A stretch of DNA of 64,000 nucleotides from assembly GCF_009695585.1 (NCBI RefSeq), contig NZ_VUNR01000012.1:23157-87156 (forward strand), read 5' to 3'. Source of the stretch: Anaerovibrio slackiae (GTDB lineage Bacteria > Bacillota > Negativicutes > Selenomonadales > Selenomonadaceae). Below are positions 1 to 8,897 of this stretch, in pieces. Every line of letters starts with the position of its first letter. Position 1 is the stretch's first letter. The position numbers and the translations under genes were made by a program. The notes under the pieces are model-generated. The model ran no database searches and was not told the origin of the DNA. It saw only the letters and a list, made by a program, of their open reading frames with translations.

Positions 1-895
1 CAGGCTGCGCCATCGGCGGTGCTGCATACATCGGCTGCTGCGGCGGAGCCGCGTACTGTGGCGTTGGCGGCGGTGCCTGCGGTGCAGGTGCCGGTGCCGG
101 GGTGGCCGGAGCAGGTGCCGGTGCGGCCGCTGCTGGTGCCGGTGCAGGAGCAGGTGCTGCCACAGGTTCCGGCTCAGGCTCAGGCTGTGCGCCGCCTCCC
201 ATCAGGAAGGAAACCATTTCCTTGGCTACATCCAGAGGCAAAATCTGCATGATCTCACTGTCAATGAGACCTTCCACCTCCATGCGGAAGCTGATCTTCG
301 CCACCGGGTCATCGCCCTGTACCAGCTCAGTAACCTTTTCCTCCGCGCCCAAATCTATGAGATTTACCTTTGGCGGGGAAATATCAATCTTCTTGTTGAA
401 CATGGTAGACAGGGATGTTGCCACCGTGCCCATCATCTGGTTCATTGCCTCGCCTACGGCGCTCATGTGAATCTCATTGAGCTCCTCCTGCGGGTTCAGG
501 CCATCGCCGCCCATCATCAAATCTGCGATGATAGAGGCATCAGATGCCTGAATAGCCAGAATGTTATTACCATTGATGCCGATTACATAGCCAACCTCCA
601 CAATCAGGTACGGCATCGGATACTGATTCTGAATAGTAGACATCGTATCCAGGCTAACATCAGGGGTAGTAATATTTACCTTATGTCCTAAAAGCACTGA
701 CAGAGTTGTAGCAGCACTGCCCATTGAGATATTGCCTATCTCACCCAGAGCATCTTTTTCCATGTCAGACAGCAAATCGCCTGGCAGTGCGGAAGAAGCA
801 GCTGGTTCTTCAGCTGGTGCCGGATCATCGGCAGCAGGCGTAGACGCACCGCCATTTAACAGTGCATCAATCTCCTCTTGCGTCAATTCAGCCAT
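1..895 (-). CDS. fliY: Flagellar motor switch phosphatase FliY (3' end beyond window)
   Basis: Partial gene; about 298 codons are visible and the C-terminal FliN/SpoA part lies off the left edge. FliY sits in the switch (C-ring) of Firmicute flagella and dephosphorylates CheY-P. The N-terminus MAELTQEEIDALLNGG resembles the CheY-P-binding start of FliM. It is followed by two CheC-type phosphatase helices, around EIGNISMGSA (about residue 52) and VGEAMNQMMG. A long Pro/Ala-rich linker (roughly residues 235-298, repeated PAPAPA) then leads toward the missing FliN domain. The start codon overlaps the fliM stop by 8 nt, so the two are translationally coupled. The family call is secure; the very low-complexity linker is the only odd feature. 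Confidence 0.93.
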   Translation of the reverse strand, partial: MAELTQEEIDALLNGGASTPAADDPAPAEEPAASSALPGDLLSDMEKDALGEIGNISMGSAATTLSVLLGHKVNITTPDVSLDTMSTIQNQYPMPYLIVEVGYVIGINGNNILAIQASDASIIADLMMGGDGLNPQEELNEIHMSAVGEAMNQMMGTVATSLSTMFNKKIDISPPKVNLIDLGAEEKVTELVQGDDPVAKISFRMEVEGLIDSEIMQILPLDVAKEMVSFLMGGGAQPEPEPEPVAAPAPAPAPAAAAPAPAPATPAPAPAPQAPPPTPQYAAPPQQPMYAAPPMAQP

Positions 896-1892
896 TAGTA
901 CCTTCATCTCCTTCCGAAATTACTCTGGTAATCTGTACTGCCTTTTTCTTGCCAGCGGTACCAGGACGGCAATAGAACTTCTCGATATTGCCGATTATAC
1001 ATTTTAACTCATCATCAACTTTGGTATCCATTTGCAGGACGTCCCCATAGCTGAGGGACAGGAATTCCTGCACTGTTATATCAAAGGAACCCATCTGGAC
1101 TATGACAGGCACCGAGGTCCTGTTTATCTTCCTGCGGATAAACTCCTCGTGCTCAGGATGCTCCTCCTTGGTCACGGATGCTGCTACCCAGAAGGTAGTT
1201 GTCAGCTTGGACATTATCGGCTCCAGTACCAGATACGGGATACATATATTCATCAGCCCCTCTACAGGGCCAATACGCATTTGCAATGTGATAATGACTA
1301 CCATATCACTTGGTGGCACAATCTGTGCGAACTGCGGGTTGGACTCCATGGCCTCTATCTTCGGCGTAAACTGGGCTACGTTTGCCCAGGCTTCCCTCAG
1401 ATGGCTCATGGCCTTGTCGAAAACCCTGCGGATTACCGCTTCCTCTATCTCGGTCAGCACCCTGGACTTGACGGTGTTCTCACCCTGGCCGCCGAATACC
1501 CTGTCAATGATGGCAAAGCAGATGCCGGTGTCAAATTCCATGATGATGTTGCCCTTGAGGGGCGGTACTGCCAATATGCCAATCACGCTTGGATTGGAAA
1601 TGGACTGAACAAATTCCTGATAAGTGAGCTGCTCTACTGAGGCTACCTCCACGCTTACCAGTGCACGCAGATAGGTGGACAGGTAGGTGTTGAATAGCCG
1701 CGCAAAGTTGTCATGCAGCATGTTAAGGGTTCTGATCTGGTCCTTTGAAAATTTATCCGGTCTTTTGAAGTCGTAGGTCTTGACCTTTTTCTGCTCTTCT
1801 TCTGCCTTTATCTCATCGGCGTTGACATCGCCTGTGGCAAAGGCCGCCAGCAGCTTATCTATCTCAGACTGGGATAATACATCATCTGCCAA
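888..1892 (-). CDS. fliM: Flagellar motor switch protein FliM
   Basis: 334 aa, normal length. FliM links the MS-ring/FliG to the C-ring and binds CheY-P through its N-terminal helix, seen here as VLSQSEIDKLLAAF (residues 4-17). The middle CheC-like domain (about 45-240) and the C-terminal SpoA domain (about 260-330, with VPVIVQMGSFDITVQEFLSL) are both complete. It lies 99 nt downstream of fliL and overlaps fliY by 8 nt. Confidence 0.97.
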   Translation of the reverse strand: MADDVLSQSEIDKLLAAFATGDVNADEIKAEEEQKKVKTYDFKRPDKFSKDQIRTLNMLHDNFARLFNTYLSTYLRALVSVEVASVEQLTYQEFVQSISNPSVIGILAVPPLKGNIIMEFDTGICFAIIDRVFGGQGENTVKSRVLTEIEEAVIRRVFDKAMSHLREAWANVAQFTPKIEAMESNPQFAQIVPPSDMVVIITLQMRIGPVEGLMNICIPYLVLEPIMSKLTTTFWVAASVTKEEHPEHEEFIRRKINRTSVPVIVQMGSFDITVQEFLSLSYGDVLQMDTKVDDELKCIIGNIEKFYCRPGTAGKKKAVQITRVISEGDEGTNG

Positions 1893-1991
1893 GCTTCATC
1901 CCCCTTTCATTATTTTTGTTTCTCATAACAATTTCCCGTAATAAATCCAAATTTTATTTTTTATTATTTATTATTTACTACTTACTGCTTT

Positions 1992-2501
1992 TTACTGCAG
2001 CATGAAGCTTGTTATGTAAATATCATATACAGAGCCTTCGCCCAGGGCTTTGTTCAGCTCTGCCTTCAGCTTTGCCTTCAAGTCATCCTGACGGGCTGCA
2101 TCCAGCTCCTCAATCTTGACGGTGCGGATAATCTGCAGCGTAGTGTCCATGATTTTCGTCTCAGCAACCGGTGTCAGCTTGCCTTCTGCTACGTTGTCCT
2201 CACGGTCAGGGTTCAGCTCTACTGTCAGTCCTACCTTGAGGAAACGGCTGGACTTGATACCGCCTACATTGACGATGATGCCCTCCTTAGGATCTCCCAG
2301 CTTTACGAATACGCCAGGCTCATGATTCCTGGTCTCCACAGCCGTAGAAGGACCTGTTGACATAACCTGGGTGGTGATAAAGTAGGATATACCACCTGCT
2401 AATATGAGACCTACCAGTATCAGCACTACAACGATTACTATTGGAAACTTCTTCCCTTTTTCCGCTGGAGCTGCTTCTTCAGTCTTTTCTTCATCAGCCA
2501 T
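1992..2501 (-). CDS. fliL: Flagellar basal body-associated protein FliL
   Basis: 169 aa single-pass inner-membrane protein that supports stator function near the motor. A short acidic cytoplasmic N-terminus (MADEEKTEEAAPAEKGKK) precedes one transmembrane helix at about residues 20-45 (IVIVVVLILVGLILAGGISY). A periplasmic FliL domain follows with the usual region LKVGLTVELNPD. AAAGGAG lies just upstream of the ATG. The flbD-fliL interval is 368 nt and lacks motA/motB, which occupy this place in many related operons. Confidence 0.95.
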   Translation of the reverse strand: MADEEKTEEAAPAEKGKKFPIVIVVVLILVGLILAGGISYFITTQVMSTGPSTAVETRNHEPGVFVKLGDPKEGIIVNVGGIKSSRFLKVGLTVELNPDREDNVAEGKLTPVAETKIMDTTLQIIRTVKIEELDAARQDDLKAKLKAELNKALGEGSVYDIYITSFMLQ

Positions 2502-2586
2502 TGCGTTCCACTCCTTTTTTTATACTCTATAACATTAATCCTCGTAAGTGCTTACAGGATTAAATTATATTCTCAGTAAATATCAT

Positions 2587-2640
2587 CTATCCTACAGATA
2601 TTACCTATCCTACAGATATTATCTATCCTACAGATATTAT
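2587..2640. repeat. Three tandem copies of an 18-nt unit
   Basis: The unit CTATCCTACAGATATTAT is present at 2587-2604 (one final-base change), 2605-2622 and 2623-2640. It is non-coding and upstream of fliL. Such a short array could vary in copy number between strains. Confidence 0.95.
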
Positions 2641-2818
2641 TTTACCAATATTCTGCTAAATTACAACCTTTATACGAAAATCTTACCATAAAAAGGGTAT
2701 TTTGCACTAGTAGTTTTTCAGTTATTTTACATTTTTGCAAGTTTTCAGACAATAAAAGGCAATGAATCACTACTTTGTGCAAACTATCCTTTACATACTT
2801 GCAAGCTCTAAAGGTAAT

Positions 2819-2854
2819 ATTGATATTAACATTGATATTGACATTGATATCAAC
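2819..2854. repeat. Six degenerate hexamer repeats (ATTGAT/ATTAAC/ATTGAC type)
   Basis: Six consecutive hexamers (ATTGAT ATTAAC ATTGAT ATTGAC ATTGAT ATCAAC) begin about 15 nt past the flbD stop codon in the direction of transcription. Function unknown. Confidence 0.85.
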
Positions 2855-2869
2855 AGTAATATCACAATA

Positions 2870-3064
2870 TCACTTATACAAGGCACGCTTGTACACCATT
2901 ACCTTGCGTACAATATCCTCCATACGCTCCTGAACAATCAGCTTCTTGCCGTTAGTCAGGGTGATGACAGTATCAGGGGTTTCTTCCATTGTTTCTATAA
3001 TTTCGGCATTGAGGATGAATTCTCCTTTTTTTCCGTCGGAATTAAATTTGGTGAGCTTAATCAT
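2870..3064 (-). CDS. flbD: Flagellar FlbD/SwrD family protein
   Basis: 64 aa. The start is the ATG opening MIKLTKFNSDGKK, preceded by AAAGAGGAGGAACAC; a longer in-frame extension upstream has no ribosome-binding site. The small FlbD (SwrD in Bacillus) family lies between flgE and fliL/motA in many flagellar operons, and SwrD raises motor torque in B. subtilis. The conserved pattern 'I.L....G..F.LN...IE..EE.PDTVITL.NGK' is visible. Hairpin repeat F lies between it and flgE. Confidence 0.92.
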   Translation of the reverse strand: MIKLTKFNSDGKKGEFILNAEIIETMEETPDTVITLTNGKKLIVQERMEDIVRKVMVYKRALYK

Positions 3065-3122
3065 GATGTGTTCCTCCTCTTTGCAATGATTTTTATAATA
3101 ATTTTTTGCTAGCAATAATACG

Positions 3123-3267
3123 GTTGGTGGCGGCAGTGCCATCGCAGGCACGCTCGCGCTACTATCCACGCCTAGCGGTGCTAAGCTCTCGCTGCGCCTG
3201 CGGCTTGCGAATTGCTAAGCACCGAGGCGCGTCTCAGTGCCATGCGAATGGCACATGCCCCACCAAC
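3123..3267. repeat. Palindromic hairpin repeat, copy F (subfamily 2, divergent)
   Basis: A 145-nt hairpin-forming sequence between flgE and flbD. The outer arms GTTGGTGGCGGCAGTGCC (3123-3140) and GGCACATGCCCCACCAAC (3250-3267) are complementary at 15 of 18 positions. Read on the minus strand, the core has the family's CCTCGGTGCTTAGC and GAGAGCTTAGCACCGCTAGGCG blocks. It lacks the GAAAAC collar of other copies and is the most divergent member. Confidence 0.75.
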
Positions 3268-3335
3268 TGCTTACTGCTAATCCGATAACTCTATACCCTG
3301 TCACCAAAAGCAACAGCATACAGAAAATCCTATCA

Positions 3336-4895
3336 TTAACGCTTCATGTTAATCAGGGTTTCCAAAAGTTCATCAGAAACTGTAATAATCTTGGAGTTGG
3401 ACTGATAACCACGCTGGGTTACAATCATATCAGTCAGCTCACTTGCCATGTCAACATTAGACATTTCAAGGGCGGATGGAGTAATTGTACAGCCCAAATC
3501 ATTAGCAGTCTTAACATTAGGCTTACCAGAGTTATTTGACTCCTGATACAAAGAATTACCAAGCTTGGTCAAACCTGATGAATTACCAAACTGTGCAATG
3601 GCTACCTGCGCCTCAATCTGATTGATACCATTTGTGTAAGTACCTGTAATAACGCCGGAACTGTCAACTGCAATACTTTTCAGCGTACCAGGAGCATTAC
3701 CATCATTAGTGCCAAATGCAGTATTGCTACCAGAATATTGAGTCAACCCGGACAAGCCAACCGCTACTATCTGAGTACCTGTGGCACCATTATTCAGTGT
3801 CAAAGTAAAGGAACCATTACCGCTGACAAACTTACCATCTGTAGAAAATTGTATATCTACCGGATCCATGGTAACTGTCGTACCATCAATAACTATATTG
3901 TTAGTACCATCCTGATTTATCATAACCTTCCAGCTGTTACCATTGGTGCTATCCACACCAGTTTTTGCAAAATAGATAGGTATAGAATGGGTATTCCCTA
4001 AGCTATCGTAAACAGTTACTGTAGTGGTGATAGGCATGCTCCAACCAACCTGATAGCTGCCACTGGTCAATGTCTGTGTAGTTCCATCCTCCATCTGTAC
4101 AGTCAGTACATTTGATGTTGAAGCATCAGCCTTTTGATAGCTTTCCTGTACTTTAGTGATAGTAGTAGTACCAGCAGTAGGATAAGTATCTCCAACATTA
4201 AACGTTCCAGCAGTACCTGCAGCTATAGGTACCGTACTACCATCAGATAAAGTCAAAGTCAATCCCATATTAGGAGTAGTGGCAGTACCTGTACCAGTCA
4301 CACTATATGTTTTGCCAATAATAGCAGAAATCCTTGGCTCTGAAGCATCCAGATTATTAGTGTATATGACAGACTCAGTCGCCCGTGGCTCCATTGACTT
4401 GCCCGGCTGGATGCAAATAGATTTAGTAGCTGACGTAGTATTGATAGAACCATTATTGGCTACCCAGCCCTGGACATGATAACCATCACTATTTACATAA
4501 TTTCCATCAGCATCAAATTTAAAGTTGCCATTACGAGTATAGTAAGTACTCATAGGCAATCCTGTGTTTTCATCGGCAGTTGCTACAATAAACAAACCAT
4601 TGCCGGAAAGACACAAATCTGTGTTTACACCAGTAGACTGTACAGAGCCATCTGTAAACTGGGTATCAATAGCAGATACAGCGGATCCCAAACCTATCTG
4701 CTTAGGATTAGTACCACCTTTACCACCCTGTGCTGAGGATGCACCAGTGAGAGTCTGGCTCAAAGTATCAGCGAAAGTAACTCGGCCTGATTTAAAGCCG
4801 GTTGTATTTACGTTGGAAATGTTATTACCAACAACGTCCATGCGTGTCTGGTGATTTTTTAATCCGGAAACACCGGAATAAAGTGAACGCATCAT
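3336..4895 (-). CDS. flgE: Flagellar hook protein FlgE
   Basis: 519 aa. FlgE polymerises into the hook outside the cell. The N-terminus MMRSLYSGVSGLKNHQTRMD, then VVGNNISNVNTTGFKSGRV, is the flagellar rod/hook signature. The C-terminus (LEMSNVDMASELTDMIVTQR) is the matching coiled-coil end. The middle is a Thr/Ser/Gly-rich beta domain (about residues 85-430), which makes this hook protein longer than the roughly 400 aa of enterics but normal for Firmicute variable hooks. It follows the flagellar operon protein gene and precedes flbD. Confidence 0.97.
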   Translation of the reverse strand: MMRSLYSGVSGLKNHQTRMDVVGNNISNVNTTGFKSGRVTFADTLSQTLTGASSAQGGKGGTNPKQIGLGSAVSAIDTQFTDGSVQSTGVNTDLCLSGNGLFIVATADENTGLPMSTYYTRNGNFKFDADGNYVNSDGYHVQGWVANNGSINTTSATKSICIQPGKSMEPRATESVIYTNNLDASEPRISAIIGKTYSVTGTGTATTPNMGLTLTLSDGSTVPIAAGTAGTFNVGDTYPTAGTTTITKVQESYQKADASTSNVLTVQMEDGTTQTLTSGSYQVGWSMPITTTVTVYDSLGNTHSIPIYFAKTGVDSTNGNSWKVMINQDGTNNIVIDGTTVTMDPVDIQFSTDGKFVSGNGSFTLTLNNGATGTQIVAVGLSGLTQYSGSNTAFGTNDGNAPGTLKSIAVDSSGVITGTYTNGINQIEAQVAIAQFGNSSGLTKLGNSLYQESNNSGKPNVKTANDLGCTITPSALEMSNVDMASELTDMIVTQRGYQSNSKIITVSDELLETLINMKR

Positions 4896-4983
4896 AGTGA
4901 ATCATTCTCCTTTTCATGGGGCAATGTTCCCGGGCTGCTTCTGTCATTCAGCAGCCCAAAAGCTTCCTGAAAGGTCCAGCTTT

Positions 4984-5370
4984 TTAGAGAATTGCCGCGC
5001 TGTCAATGTTTGTAAAAATATTTTCCTTCGCGCTTTTGCCGTCCATGGCAGTAATCACGGTTCTGTTTGCCACGCTGACTACCAGTGCCATATCATTCAT
5101 ATAAATGAGCGACTCCTTGGCTCCTTTTTTCGCCATCATGTCAACAGTGTCATCAAGCTTCTGCAAGTCCTGGGCACTGAGATTGAGGTTCCTGCTTTCC
5201 ATTCTCTGCATGGCATGGTTGGAAAAGCTGACCTTCTTGGTAGCTGATTGCAGTATGTCTGCAAAGGAAGCTCCCGTAGTGACAGTGCCTGTCTGCACAT
5301 TCTGCTTGATGCCGGATTTTTCTACTGGCAAAATAGGCTGTGACTGGAAAAAAATTCTTGTATCCGCCAT
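4984..5370 (-). CDS. Flagellar operon protein (TIGR02530 family)
   Basis: 128 aa; the chosen ATG (MADTRIFFQSQP) follows GGAGGCAAGAAGG. This small family sits between flgD and flgE in Firmicute flagellar operons; its exact role is unsettled. The typical features are present: FSNHAMQRMESRNLNLS near residue 48 and the C-terminal VVSVANRTVITAMDG..NIFTNIDSAA. It lies 19 nt after flgD. Confidence 0.88.
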   Translation of the reverse strand: MADTRIFFQSQPILPVEKSGIKQNVQTGTVTTGASFADILQSATKKVSFSNHAMQRMESRNLNLSAQDLQKLDDTVDMMAKKGAKESLIYMNDMALVVSVANRTVITAMDGKSAKENIFTNIDSAAIL

Positions 5371-5389
5371 CCTTCTTGCCTCCAAATTA

Positions 5390-5917
5390 TTACTCAGGCA
5401 AATCGCCTTCGCCAATGCGTGTAAGGGTAGAAATATCTACCTTGGTTACTGCCTTGCTGATATTGCCATCAGCATCTTTTACCTCAGTTTCTACCATCAG
5501 GGATGGTGCACCATCGGAAATGCTTACACTCTTGGCCGTACCTTCATGCAAGGTGGTTTTGCCTTCGCTATCAATGGTTGCCCACTGTACAGTCTGACCT
5601 ATCATGCTGGTAAGCTGTCCAACTAGTACAGATGTATCAAGATTTTCTACTAGTGTATGGACATTTTCCATCTTGTCAGCTACCTCGGTCATCTGCTCCA
5701 AAGCGGAGAACTGTGCCAGCTGGGAAAGATACTCGCCATTATCCATCGGGTCCAATGGATCCTGATACTGCATCTGGGTTACCAAAAGCTTGAGGAAAGT
5801 GTCCTTGCTGATGTAGTCAGCATTTACATCCTTCTTTGTTGCATTCTGGCTTGCCATGTACTCATCATAGTTATAGGTTACACCATTGACTGTAATTGTA
5901 TTCAATGAATCTGCCAT
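5390..5917 (-). CDS. flgD: Hook assembly scaffold (hook cap) protein FlgD
   Basis: 175 aa, starting at MADSLNTITVNG after AAAGGAGATATAGAT. FlgD caps the growing hook and is required for FlgE polymerisation. The conserved core KDTFLKLLVTQMQYQDPLDP (about 39-58), then NGEYLSQLAQFSALEQM, is intact. The C-terminal beta domain is short. It lies 23 nt downstream of fliK. Confidence 0.96.
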   Translation of the reverse strand: MADSLNTITVNGVTYNYDEYMASQNATKKDVNADYISKDTFLKLLVTQMQYQDPLDPMDNGEYLSQLAQFSALEQMTEVADKMENVHTLVENLDTSVLVGQLTSMIGQTVQWATIDSEGKTTLHEGTAKSVSISDGAPSLMVETEVKDADGNISKAVTKVDISTLTRIGEGDLPE

Positions 5918-5940
5918 ATCTATATCTCCTTTCCTCAAAG

Positions 5941-7596
5941 TTATACGGAATAATCCACACCGCTGGAAATCACATTTCCTTCGCTGTCATGGATATCCGT
6001 GGTTGCATTGTTTACCGGCTCGGCTGCTAATGCCTCGCTGGTGTCCTCAAAATCCTTCAGGTCAATCTGCTGACTGCGGACATGCTGTCCCTGGCTCTGA
6101 TGGTTAAAGCCCTGCTGTGCCTGACCGTCAGGCAGCTGTCCATCCGGCAGGCTGGTCTGTACCTCTACACTATCAACCTTGATGCCCTGCTCGTTCAGCT
6201 GCTGCTTGAGCTGAATCATGCTGGTTTCCAGGATTGCCCTTACCTGGGCATTATCAGTATGGAAGGTAGCTGTTACACCACCGTTGCCATTGACGGAAAC
6301 CTTCAGGCTGAGCTCGCCCAGGTGTTCAGGGTTCAGCTTTATTATCATCTCGCTGTTCTGACCATTCTGCAAAAGCTTCGCCTGCTCCACAATCTGCTGC
6401 GGCACATTGTAGGTTCTATTGGTCTGCTGAGCCTGCTGTGGTTCATTTATTGCCCCGGCATTGTCAGTATTCTGTGCATTGCCCAGTATCTGCTGGAAGC
6501 TTGCCACGTTGTCCTGCTGGCTCTTGCCAAGGCTGTTTTCCTGAGTGATTTCCTCACCCGGAACCACCACATCAAAGGCTGCTTCGCCCGGCATCTGCAT
6601 GCCCTGCTGCTGGCCATGGCTGTTAGTCATGCCGCCCTGCTGGTTCTGATTCTGCTGCTGTGCAAAACCACGGCTATTTCCTTCGCCCTGCACAATCTCC
6701 ACCTGACCTATCAGGTCATTTAGCTGATTGATGCCTACAGTGTTCTCCTGCTGGGGAGCTGCACTGTTTTCCTGAACAGTAGTAAAGGTTCGCTGGCCCG
6801 GCAGCATATTCAGAAGCTGCTGGCCGTTGTCATTCCTGCCCTGTGCAGCGTTGGCATTGACAGTCTGCTGAGACTGCTGCTTGCTCCCAAGCAACGCTTC
6901 AATAGAATTTGGCACATTGCTTACAGGCTGCTTCTGCTCACCTGACTGCTGCGCAACCTGATTGGACTGCGATGCAGATGGTGTGCCTGCATCTACAGGA
7001 GCCATTTCTTCCATGGCATTTACTGCCTGCAAGCTATCCAGAGGCTGCTTCTGTTGCTCGCCGCCTGGCTGCTGGATATATCCCATCTTTGCACCAATCT
7101 GCTGCTCGGCAAGCTCCTTGTTAGTTACATCCTGGGCATAATTGGTACTCTTGAAATAAGTATTCAGCTCTGCCAGTGGCTGCTGCCCCTGAGTGGCGAT
7201 TACGCCCTCTGCCATTGCTGCCACAGGATTAGCATCTGTAGCGGTGCTGTCATTGCCCTCAGCTGGCGGCTGACCGTCAGCCTCACCCTTTTCCTGCACA
7301 TCGGATGCGCCCCCGGCGTTTTCCGGCTGGGTATCTGCATTTGCTGCATCAGCCTTTTCCTTGCCATCAGCTGCCTCCGGCTTTTCCGGCTGAACATCCT
7401 TGGTGCTTTCATCCTTGGCTGCGGACTTGTAGTCGCTTTCCGGCTTCGCTGTGTCCTTGCTCCTTGCCTGCTGGGCCTGGTCCAGTGTCTTGGAAAAATC
7501 ACTGCCCTGGCTGCTGGCTGTCTTGACAGAAGCCTTGACGGAAACCTTGGCTGTGCTGCCTGCGCCTACAGATAAAAGATTTACATTACTGCTCAT
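5941..7596 (-). CDS. fliK: Flagellar hook-length control protein FliK
   Basis: 551 aa, starting at MSSNVNLLSVGAG after AGGAGGTGAATTT. FliK is a secreted ruler that switches export from hook to filament. Most of the protein is low-complexity, rich in Gln, Asn, Ala and acidic residues. The conserved C-terminal Flg_hook domain (about 420-500) contains MIIKLNPEHLGELSLKVSV. It ends in a Gln-rich tail and sits between the motE-like gene and flgD. Confidence 0.94.
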   Translation of the reverse strand: MSSNVNLLSVGAGSTAKVSVKASVKTASSQGSDFSKTLDQAQQARSKDTAKPESDYKSAAKDESTKDVQPEKPEAADGKEKADAANADTQPENAGGASDVQEKGEADGQPPAEGNDSTATDANPVAAMAEGVIATQGQQPLAELNTYFKSTNYAQDVTNKELAEQQIGAKMGYIQQPGGEQQKQPLDSLQAVNAMEEMAPVDAGTPSASQSNQVAQQSGEQKQPVSNVPNSIEALLGSKQQSQQTVNANAAQGRNDNGQQLLNMLPGQRTFTTVQENSAAPQQENTVGINQLNDLIGQVEIVQGEGNSRGFAQQQNQNQQGGMTNSHGQQQGMQMPGEAAFDVVVPGEEITQENSLGKSQQDNVASFQQILGNAQNTDNAGAINEPQQAQQTNRTYNVPQQIVEQAKLLQNGQNSEMIIKLNPEHLGELSLKVSVNGNGGVTATFHTDNAQVRAILETSMIQLKQQLNEQGIKVDSVEVQTSLPDGQLPDGQAQQGFNHQSQGQHVRSQQIDLKDFEDTSEALAAEPVNNATTDIHDSEGNVISSGVDYSV

Positions 7597-7664
7597 AAAT
7601 TCACCTCCTATACATATTATCGTATATATACAAACGATTGCTAAAGGCAATCGTCAATATATCA

Positions 7665-8285
7665 TCACTGCATCTGCTGCTGTGCCTGATTATCCACTGT
7701 GACCTGCTGCACACGCTTCGGCACGCCCACATACATCAGCTTGGAAATGCTGGCTGCCTTGCCTGTGTCAAAGTTGGCCATAATCTGTGACACCTGGGAT
7801 TCATCCATGCGCTGGAAAATGGCAATGACAATGTCGCTCTCCATGTTTTCCATGATTTTTGCCGCATCCTCCGGCTTCATCTCATTGTACAGCCTTGCCA
7901 GCTTGGATACCCGCTTCTTTTCCTCTGCCTGTCTCTGCTGGGTAAGCTTCTCAATTTCCTCCTTGGTCAGCTTAACCGGCTTTGACTTTTTATCATCGGC
8001 AGCCTTCTTGGCCTGTGCCTGTTCCTGCTTTGCCTTTTCAGCGGCACTATCAGGAACGGTGGAGCCATCCTCCGGTGTCGGGCGGACAAAATACTGCCCT
8101 ATTATCGGCATGTCATAAAGCCCCAGCTTCTTGTTCATCTCATCACCATCAAGGATTTGGAGATAAATGCCCAGGAAAAAGCCACCGATAACCAGCACCA
8201 CCAGCAAAAGCCCCATGCCTGCCCTTTTCAGTAGCACCTTTCTCCTGCTTGGTGCTGCTCCTTTTTCTTCTGCATTTGCCATCAT
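7665..8285 (-). CDS. MotE-like (MgtE N-domain) flagellar protein
   Basis: 206 aa. One transmembrane helix lies near residues 20-45 (MGLLLVVLVIGGFFLGIYL). A charged Lys/Ala/Gln-rich coiled coil (about 85-130) follows, then a MgtE-type helical repeat region with LARLYNEMKPEDAAKIMENM and AIFQRMDESQVSQIMANFD. It occupies the place of ylxF in Bacillus, immediately before fliK. Members called MotE chaperone the stator protein MotC in rhizobia; in Firmicutes the role is inferred from position. A double Met start leaves a one-codon uncertainty. Confidence 0.85.
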   Translation of the reverse strand: MMANAEEKGAAPSRRKVLLKRAGMGLLLVVLVIGGFFLGIYLQILDGDEMNKKLGLYDMPIIGQYFVRPTPEDGSTVPDSAAEKAKQEQAQAKKAADDKKSKPVKLTKEEIEKLTQQRQAEEKKRVSKLARLYNEMKPEDAAKIMENMESDIVIAIFQRMDESQVSQIMANFDTGKAASISKLMYVGVPKRVQQVTVDNQAQQQMQ

Positions 8286-8296
8286 ATCACCCTAAA

Positions 8297-8872
8297 TCAA
8301 CGGTATATATCCAATACCTTGTTCACATAATTCTGTGTCTCGCGATACGGCGGAACACCGTTATAATCCTTTACGGCCTGTGGCCCTGCATTGTAGGCAG
8401 CAACAGCCTTCTGTACATCACCGCCGAAGGTATCCATCATCTGACGGAGATACTTGACACCGCCCTCGATATTCTGCTGCTTGTCATAAGGATTTACCCC
8501 CAGGCCTGCCGCCGTCTCCGGCATCAGCTGCATCACGCCTACAGCCCCGGCAGGAGAGACAGCCTCCTGATTGCCCCCGGACTCGGTCTGGGCTATTGCC
8601 GCTGCCAGCCTCGGATCTACATTGTACTTCCTGGCAGCTGCCGCAATCATGCTGTTGGTATCTCCCGGCATGATCACACCGGCAGCCTTCATGGCACCTG
8701 ACAGCTCACTGGCAAAACTGCTGCCCTGTACTGTTTCCTGAGCCCCCTGCATCTTCTGCACCGCCTCAGGCTTCTCCATGTGCCTGTTATATGGGCTGGT
8801 AGCCAGCCCGAACCGCTGGTTCAGCTCATCAATGCGATGAATTACATTTTCCAGTCCTTCAATCTGCATCAT
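8297..8872 (-). CDS. Lytic transglycosylase (SLT domain), flagellar operon
   Basis: 191 aa. The C-terminal half (about 75-190) is a complete soluble lytic transglycosylase domain: the catalytic Glu is in AAAIAQTESGG, followed by GAVGVMQLMPETA and AVAAYNAGP. The N-terminal half has no clear signal peptide, so it may leave through the flagellar export gate. Cleaving peptidoglycan glycan strands would open the wall for the rod, as SltF/FlgJ-type enzymes do. It lies 25 nt after fliJ and 11 nt before the motE-like gene. Confidence 0.9.
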   Translation of the reverse strand: MMQIEGLENVIHRIDELNQRFGLATSPYNRHMEKPEAVQKMQGAQETVQGSSFASELSGAMKAAGVIMPGDTNSMIAAAARKYNVDPRLAAAIAQTESGGNQEAVSPAGAVGVMQLMPETAAGLGVNPYDKQQNIEGGVKYLRQMMDTFGGDVQKAVAAYNAGPQAVKDYNGVPPYRETQNYVNKVLDIYR

Positions 8873-8897
8873 ATCAATTCACTACCTTTTTCCAAAC

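Larger units (their letters stand above)
2502..2869. other. AT-rich 368-nt gap between flbD and fliL with two repeat tracts
   Basis: I see no gene here. It holds three tandem 18-nt units, a block of hexamer repeats next to the flbD stop, and long A/T runs. Reading frames crossing it give only low-complexity Ile/Asp/Asn peptides. It may carry an internal promoter for fliL-fliM-fliY, but no consensus promoter is convincing. Confidence 0.6.

Noticed and set aside
102..470. Ala/Gly-rich plus-strand ORF opposite fliY
   Set aside because: Shadow of the Pro/Ala-rich linker of FliY in another frame.
2587..2640. CRISPR-like array (three 18-nt units)
   Set aside because: Units are directly adjacent with no spacers and there are no cas genes; simple tandem repeat.
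2762..3112. 116-codon plus-strand ORF with NIDINIDIDIDIN
   Set aside because: Antisense to flbD and generated by the hexamer repeats; not a gene.
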